Both the position numbers and the translations under genes were made by a program. The notes under the pieces were generated by a model. That model had not been told where the DNA came from and did not search any database. It worked only from the letters and a program-made list of their open reading frames with translations. From Cryomorphaceae bacterium (GTDB taxonomy: Bacteria > Bacteroidota > Bacteroidia > Flavobacteriales > Schleiferiaceae), in assembly GCA_949547975.1 (NCBI GenBank), contig CATITW010000322.1, positions 1 through 10,914 of the forward strand: DNA of 10,914 nucleotides, read 5' to 3'. Shown here one piece after another: positions 7,376 through 10,914 of the stretch; position 1 is the first letter of the stretch; every line of letters begins with the position of its first letter.

Positions 7376-7855
7376 ATGAAGTATATTTTCTTAGCAACAT
7401 TGCTTTTCACCTCAATGCATGTAGAAGCCTCAAATCATGGCGATTATGAAGTGATTTCTGCAACTGACACGCTTGAAATTGCTATGGATTTAGACAGTGC
7501 TTATGCACATTACACGAGTACAGAGAAGAGCGAAATGTTTGAGGGGTACACCATTCAAATTTTTAGTGGCGATCGAGTGCATGCGAATCAAGTTAGAGGT
7601 AAAATACTAGCTATTGGAGCCGACAAGGAAGCCCGCATGGTATATCGAGAGCCGAACTTCAAAATCCACATAGGATCGTATCCAGATGTGGCTACCGCAG
7701 AGCGTGCTTTGATGAGTTGGAAAGTTGAATTTCCGGATGCGTTCGTGGTCCAGACTTTGGTGCCGTGGTATGAATTGGACCTGGAACATACTGAGGAGAT
7801 TCCGGCTGCCACGACCGATACTAGCGCTGCTCCTTCAGATACGTCAGCGTTCTAG
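7376..7855 (+). CDS. Exported SPOR-domain protein
   Basis: This is a small exported protein of 159 residues, the only plus-strand gene in the window. A signal peptide covers about residues 1-18, ending near VEA. A SPOR domain spans about 57-127, starting with the characteristic GYTIQIFSG strand. It contains the paired FKIHIGSYPDVATAERAL segment and ends in a strand FVVQTLV. SPOR domains bind denuded peptidoglycan glycan strands, often at the division septum, so a cell-envelope role is inferred. The tail after residue 139 is low complexity, rich in Thr, Ala and Ser ([20 protein letters not shown]). The gene diverges from actA, and its last 35 nt overlap the end of the convergent DUF3089 gene. 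As I recall, a SPOR gene next to actA is common in Flavobacteriia, which suggests conserved neighbourhood rather than shared function. Confidence 0.88.
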   Translation: MKYIFLATLLFTSMHVEASNHGDYEVISATDTLEIAMDLDSAYAHYTSTEKSEMFEGYTIQIFSGDRVHANQVRGKILAIGADKEARMVYREPNFKIHIGSYPDVATAERALMSWKVEFPDAFVVQTLVPWYELDLEHTEEIPAATTDTSAAPSDTSAF

Positions 7856-8819
7856 CAATGACATTTTGCTGGATGCTACCGTAATACAGATTGATATCCC
7901 CCTTGTGGTAATTCTTCGTGCGAAGTAGTCGTGCGCCTCTGATTTTTGGTCGTTCGGACCAGATCACGCCGTTATAGATTTGTGCCGTCGCAATCTGATC
8001 GACCAATCCATCACCTGGCTTCACAAGACCACCAAGATTTGCACCTGCCTCAGGTATAATTTTCGCCGTGGTTGTGGTCCAATCTATTGGGTTTGTGATG
8101 GCAATACATTCTACCGGAAACTTGTTTCGTTTTTCAAAACCTTCCTTGTAGGTGCGCCATGAAATCAAGGCTCCTGTTTGGGTCGGGGTTTCGGCAACAG
8201 GTAGAGGCATTTCGCAGGCGTTGACTTCCATGCCTATTAAGTAGGCTGCAACTACGCGAGGTAGTAATTCGCGGTCTAGGTCTTCTTTAACCAATTTCAT
8301 CAAGTGATCCGTTCCTTGGCTGTGTGATGCTAGAATGAACGGTGAACTGCTTGGGATTTCTTTTAGGAATTGAAAGAACGCTGCGCGGACATCATTGTAG
8401 GCGAGCTCGTAGGCCTGCGCAGAAGCAGCGGATGGCGGTGTAGTGTAGACTTGGTAGGCGGCCTGGCGGTAATACGGTGCATATACAGGGCCAGCGACAT
8501 TGAATGCGGTGCTCTGGTATACGATCGGGGTTTCGAAACTGTTTCGAAACGATTCACTCCGTGGGTCTGCGCTCCACGATTGCCCTTTTTTAGGAAAATA
8601 CACCGTAGGAGAAACGAAAAATACGGGGACATCGAATTGGTTCCGAGGTTGACTTGTGAATGATGTATCAGAACCGTCCTGAATTTCTGGATGTGCAGCC
8701 CAATACTGGGTTGACGTGTAATCAGGAGTTACCGGAACGTTCACAACTAGCTTATCGCTAAGGCCACAAGAATGCAGTAGTACACCGAAACTCAATAGGA
8801 CCAGTGCGCGAAGGGTCAT
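7821..8819 (-). CDS. DUF3089-family alpha/beta-hydrolase lipoprotein
   Basis: This is a predicted lipoprotein of 332 residues with a hydrolase fold of the DUF3089 family. The signal peptide ends at a lipobox-like LHSC with Cys18; the His at -2 is unusual but acceptable. The stretch [13 protein letters not shown] (63-75) resembles the first strand of DUF3089 proteins. The nucleophile elbow is ASHSQGT at 164-170, with Ser167 as likely nucleophile; the family's first Gly of GxSxG is Ser here. His305 in [17 protein letters not shown] is the probable catalytic histidine near the C-terminus. Substrate is unknown; esterase or lipase-like activity is inferred. The start ATG overlaps the thioredoxin stop as ATGA, so it is the last gene of a four-gene operon. 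Its last 35 nt lie opposite the end of the SPOR-protein gene. Confidence 0.85.
   Translation of the reverse strand: MTLRALVLLSFGVLLHSCGLSDKLVVNVPVTPDYTSTQYWAAHPEIQDGSDTSFTSQPRNQFDVPVFFVSPTVYFPKKGQSWSADPRSESFRNSFETPIVYQSTAFNVAGPVYAPYYRQAAYQVYTTPPSAASAQAYELAYNDVRAAFFQFLKEIPSSSPFILASHSQGTDHLMKLVKEDLDRELLPRVVAAYLIGMEVNACEMPLPVAETPTQTGALISWRTYKEGFEKRNKFPVECIAITNPIDWTTTTAKIIPEAGANLGGLVKPGDGLVDQIATAQIYNGVIWSERPKIRGARLLRTKNYHKGDINLYYGSIQQNVIARTLTYLKEQR
8530..8550. repeat. Tandem pair of a 10-bp perfect palindrome
   Basis: GTTTCGAAAC occurs at 8530-8539 and again at 8541-8550, with one base between, so the period is 11. Each copy equals its own reverse complement. Both lie inside the DUF3089 gene and are read in two different frames (as SFRN and then SFET), so the repeat is not explained by a repeated amino-acid motif. 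An operator-like function is only a guess; chance is possible. Confidence 0.6.
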
Positions 8820-9124
8820 TCTGCGAACACCGCTTTTTCACGAATGATTTGAGCGAGCTGGAACGCAGGAATTACGCCGCTTTGACGCCAAATCATTTCT
8901 CCCGATTGGAATAGGGCTAAAGTCGGAACGCCTTGAACGTTGAGGGCGTTTGCGAGTTGCTGATTTTTGTCGACATCCACCTTGATGATGCGTACACTTT
9001 CACCCATGTCTGCTGCGAGATCTTGGAGTATAGGTGGCATCATTTTACATGGTCCGCACCACTCAGCAAAGAAGTCGATCAATGTGGGTTTTTCGCTCGC
9101 AATGATTTCATTAAAGCTCGACAT
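8816..9124 (-). CDS. trxA: Thioredoxin, cytosolic
   Basis: This is a classical thioredoxin of 102 residues, which reduces disulfides and persulfides in the cytosol. The active site WCGPC is at residues 22-26, preceded by DFFAE. The conserved cis-proline lies in GVPT at Pro67, and the central Asp-rich strand KVDVDKN is at 48-54. There is no signal peptide or membrane segment. The start lies 1 nt after the stop of the lipoprotein rhodanese (TAATATG), and the stop overlaps the start of the DUF3089 gene (ATGA), so translation is coupled on both sides. Sitting directly after two rhodaneses suggests it regenerates persulfidated cysteine in the cytosolic one; that link is inferred. It could be one of several thioredoxins in the genome, so the symbol is given only by family. 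Confidence 0.93.
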   Translation of the reverse strand: MSSFNEIIASEKPTLIDFFAEWCGPCKMMPPILQDLAADMGESVRIIKVDVDKNQQLANALNVQGVPTLALFQSGEMIWRQSGVIPAFQLAQIIREKAVFAE

Positions 9125-9125
9125 A

Positions 9126-9551
9126 TTATTTCGCTAAGGGTTGAGTACGAGCCCAAGCACCAACACCTCCTTCGAGGTTGTATACTGCTTTGAAGCCCAT
9201 GGCTTTCATCATACTTGCGGCTTTTCCGCTACGTCCACCTGAACGGCAGTAGATGTATACGGGGACATCAGGGTCGAGCGTCTCCAATTGAGATTTGAAA
9301 TCTGAATCGTAGAAATTCATCTGCTGCGCGCCAGAAATATGACCGCTGGCAAACTCCTGATCAGTTCTCACGTCGAGGATAATGCCTGTTTGGGCGGTGT
9401 CTAGTATTGTGGCAAAATCGGTCACGTTGACATCAACGCTGATGACACCAGCGGCTGAAGACTCCATCGCCTTTTCTTGACAGCTCGCTACCGTAAACGC
9501 CATGAAGACGATTACGGTAGTTGCTGCTATTTTAGAGTACATGCTGCGCAT
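9126..9551 (-). CDS. Rhodanese-domain lipoprotein
   Basis: This is a single-domain rhodanese with a lipoprotein signal, 141 residues long. The signal peptide ends at VASC with Cys24. The rhodanese domain covers about 38-138: [16 protein letters not shown] at 60-75 and the active-site loop CRSGGRSG beginning at Cys102, the residue that would carry a persulfide. The closing motif NLEGGVGAW is typical. The active site would face the periplasm or sit at the cell surface. The ATG overlaps the stop of the upstream rhodanese by one base (TAATG); a second ATG at residue 4 is possible but less well placed. Thioredoxin follows after 1 nt. Rhodanese family membership is firm; the sulfur donor and acceptor are unknown. 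Confidence 0.9.
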   Translation of the reverse strand: MRSMYSKIAATTVIVFMAFTVASCQEKAMESSAAGVISVDVNVTDFATILDTAQTGIILDVRTDQEFASGHISGAQQMNFYDSDFKSQLETLDPDVPVYIYCRSGGRSGKAASMMKAMGFKAVYNLEGGVGAWARTQPLAK

Positions 9552-9829
9552 TACATCAATTGGATCAAAACGTCTGAAGCGCCCATTCCATTCAGTCCGT
9601 CAGTGATGCCTTTAGATGCAAGATATGCAAGGGCTTGCCCCGAGCGGTTTCCTGAGCGGCAAAACAGCACGAGTGGACGAGACATGTCTTTGATCTCTTC
9701 CCAACGGTCTGGGATTTCGTCTAAGGGAATATTAACAGCACCTGGAACAGGTTCCATTTGAACTTCCATAGGCGTTCTTACGTCTACTAACGCCACTTCT
9801 GGGTGATTGATTGCTTCGTTGATGTTCAT
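9551..9829 (-). CDS. Small cytosolic rhodanese-like protein
   Basis: This is a single-domain rhodanese-like protein of 92 residues without signal peptide, first gene of the thiol operon. DVRTPMEVQ at about 16-24 and PGAVNIPL at 29-36 are the usual first half of the domain. The active loop is CRSGNRSG with Cys57 as the persulfide-carrying residue. It departs from the family in two places: the usual GHI before PGA is replaced by EPV, and the closing GGxxAW motif is replaced by GMGASDVLIQLM. I chose the ATG at 9829 over a TTG 42 nt further upstream, because the -7 element at 9858-9851 would put the transcript start after that TTG. The last base of its stop is the first base of the next gene's start. 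Confidence 0.88.
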   Translation of the reverse strand: MNINEAINHPEVALVDVRTPMEVQMEPVPGAVNIPLDEIPDRWEEIKDMSRPLVLFCRSGNRSGQALAYLASKGITDGLNGMGASDVLIQLM

Positions 9830-9850
9830 GTGTTTTACTTTAATCTGTGA

Positions 9851-9858
9851 CAAAGGTA
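9851..9858 (-). promoter_or_regulatory. Candidate -7 element of the rhodanese-thioredoxin operon
   Basis: On the minus strand the bases read TACCTTTG, matching the Bacteroidota -7 consensus TAnnTTTG. The element ends 21 nt upstream of the preferred rhodanese ATG at 9829 and lies in the 68-nt gap after the M13 peptidase gene. A -33 TTTG at normal spacing is not visible; a TTTTG occurs only about 10 nt upstream. If real, the four-gene operon is transcribed separately from the peptidase. Confidence 0.45.
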
Positions 9859-9897
9859 TTCGAGCTAGCAAAAGCCCGGTGGAACTTTAATCACGCT

Positions 9898-10914
9898 TTA
9901 CCAAATGATGATTTCTTCGCCTTCTGGCTTGATGTTCTCTCCTTCTTCACAGCCGAATGCGGCGCGGAATTCGGGCATGTTACTCACAGGGCCCTTAACG
10001 CGGAACTCTGCTGGCGAATGTGGATCTGTGGTAACCTGCTGCTTCAGATATTCTTCACGACCGTTACTTTGCCACACTTGCGCCCAACCTAGGAAGACAC
10101 GTTGATCGTCTGTAAATCCGTCGATTGGGTCGATGTCTTTTCCTTGCTTGTAGTTTTGGTAGGCGTAATACGCCAACGTTAGCCCTCCGAGATCCGCTAT
10201 GTTTTCACCTAGGGTCAGATGTCCATTCACGTGCACATCCGGCAGCACCTCGTACGCATCGTATTGCTCGGCAAGACGCTCCGTGAGCTCCTCGAACTGC
10301 GCTTTGTCTTGGTCAGTCCACCAATTCTCAAGATTCCCGTTAGGACCATATTTCGCACCTTGATCGTCAAAACCGTGTGAAAATTCATGTCCAATCACAC
10401 CGCCTATTGCACCATAGTTGATGGCCGCATCTGCATCTGGATTGTAGAATGGAGGTTGAAGAATTCCGGCAGGGAAAACCACTTCATTGTTTAGTGGGTT
10501 GTAGTACGCATTCACAATATGAGCGCCCATGCCCCACTCCTCTTTGTCTACAGGCTTGTCGAGTTTAGCAAGGTTCTTTTTGGTAAAGTAGGCCTGCATA
10601 TTTTTGAGATTCGCAAAGTAGCTGTCTCTGCTCATCTCAAGGTCGCTAATATCCTCCCACTTGTCCGGGTAACCAATTTTGTAAGTAAAGGCGGCCAATT
10701 TTTCTTTTGCGCGCACTTTGGTCTCGTCGGTCATCCAAGTTAATTGGTCAATACGTCCACTAAAGGCGGTACGAAGATTTTCTACGAGCTGCTCTACTTC
10801 TTTCTTGTGCTCTTCTGGGAAAAACTGCTTGGCATACAAATGACCAATCTGCTCACCGAGCATTCCTGCAGCACCTTGTACACGCTTCCATCTTGGATTC
10901 ATCTTCGGCTTACC
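9898..10914 (-). CDS. M13-family zinc metallopeptidase, C-terminal half (5' end cut by window edge)
   Basis: This is the C-terminal part of an M13 (neprilysin/PepO-like) zinc endopeptidase, which cleaves peptides outside the cytoplasm. The visible 338 residues continue in frame to the right edge; full-length members have about 670-700 residues, so roughly half is missing. The zinc motif HEFSH is encoded at 10389-10375, followed by GFDDQGAKYGPNGN. The third zinc ligand lies in GENIADLGG, and NAYYNP, which binds the substrate backbone in this family, lies upstream of the zinc site. KIGYPDKW and the final Trp of EEIIIW are also typical. The methionine at 10902 is internal to the family alignment (preceded by GKPK), not a start. 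The signal sequence is outside the window. The rhodanese operon begins 69 nt downstream and seems unrelated. Confidence 0.94.
   Translation of the reverse strand, partial: GKPKMNPRWKRVQGAAGMLGEQIGHLYAKQFFPEEHKKEVEQLVENLRTAFSGRIDQLTWMTDETKVRAKEKLAAFTYKIGYPDKWEDISDLEMSRDSYFANLKNMQAYFTKKNLAKLDKPVDKEEWGMGAHIVNAYYNPLNNEVVFPAGILQPPFYNPDADAAINYGAIGGVIGHEFSHGFDDQGAKYGPNGNLENWWTDQDKAQFEELTERLAEQYDAYEVLPDVHVNGHLTLGENIADLGGLTLAYYAYQNYKQGKDIDPIDGFTDDQRVFLGWAQVWQSNGREEYLKQQVTTDPHSPAEFRVKGPVSNMPEFRAAFGCEEGENIKPEGEEIIIW

Noticed and set aside
9830..9871. TTG at 9871 as the start of the small rhodanese
   Set aside because: It lies upstream of the candidate -7 element, adds residues outside the rhodanese domain, and the ATG at 9829 starts directly before the domain.
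9869..9890. Possible terminator after the M13 peptidase gene
   Set aside because: The AAAG/CTTT pairing is only four base pairs without a GC-rich stem or U-tract, so it is too weak to call.
10891..10902. Methionine at 10902 as a gene start
   Set aside because: The frame stays open to the window edge (GKPK before it), and M13 peptidases have several hundred more residues upstream.
1..10914. CRISPR arrays, insertion sequences, tRNA or rRNA genes, phage or defence genes
   Set aside because: No regularly spaced repeats, transposase or integrase proteins, terminal inverted repeats or RNA gene signatures were seen. Nearly all sequence is accounted for by recognisable genes.

Overview
The window looks like part of a chromosome from a Bacteroidota bacterium, most likely a Flavobacteriales member. 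The grounds are the full alternative complex III (Act) gene order, Bacteroidota-style -7 promoter elements (TAnnTTTG), many lipoproteins, moderate GC and dense, translationally coupled genes. Genus cannot be judged from sequence alone.

Positions 1-7203 (minus strand): an operon for alternative complex III, the menaquinol:cytochrome c oxidoreductase that replaces the bc1 complex. In transcription order it holds actA (multiheme cytochrome c), actB (Tat-exported Mo-enzyme-like plus Fe-S fusion), actC (NrfD-like membrane quinol subunit), actD (DUF3341 membrane anchor), actE (monoheme lipoprotein cytochrome c) and the start of actF (second NrfD-like subunit, running off the left edge). Gaps are 3-16 nt, and actC/actD overlap by 14 nt. 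Electrons would pass from menaquinol at ActC/ActF through the ActB Fe-S clusters to the ActA and ActE hemes and on to a terminal oxidase. The unusual parts are a very histidine-rich loop in ActF and a sixth heme site in ActA.

Positions 7204-7375: a divergent intergenic region with one -7-like element in each direction. A short SPOR-domain protein gene follows on the plus strand (7376-7855). Its 3' end overlaps the 3' end of the convergent gene by 35 nt.

Positions 7821-9858 (minus strand): a tightly coupled four-gene redox/thiol operon. In transcription order: a small cytosolic rhodanese, a lipoprotein rhodanese, a cytosolic thioredoxin and a DUF3089 alpha/beta-hydrolase lipoprotein. Junctions are TAATG, a 1-nt gap and ATGA.

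Positions 9898-10914 (minus strand): the C-terminal half of an M13 (neprilysin/PepO-like) zinc metallopeptidase, cut by the right edge.

Most of the window is a known respiratory system in its usual arrangement. I see no defence system, CRISPR array, mobile element, tRNA or rRNA. The items most worth a second look are the ActF histidine-rich loop, the rhodanese/rhodanese/thioredoxin/hydrolase operon, the convergent gene overlap, and a tandem 10-bp palindrome at 8530-8550.
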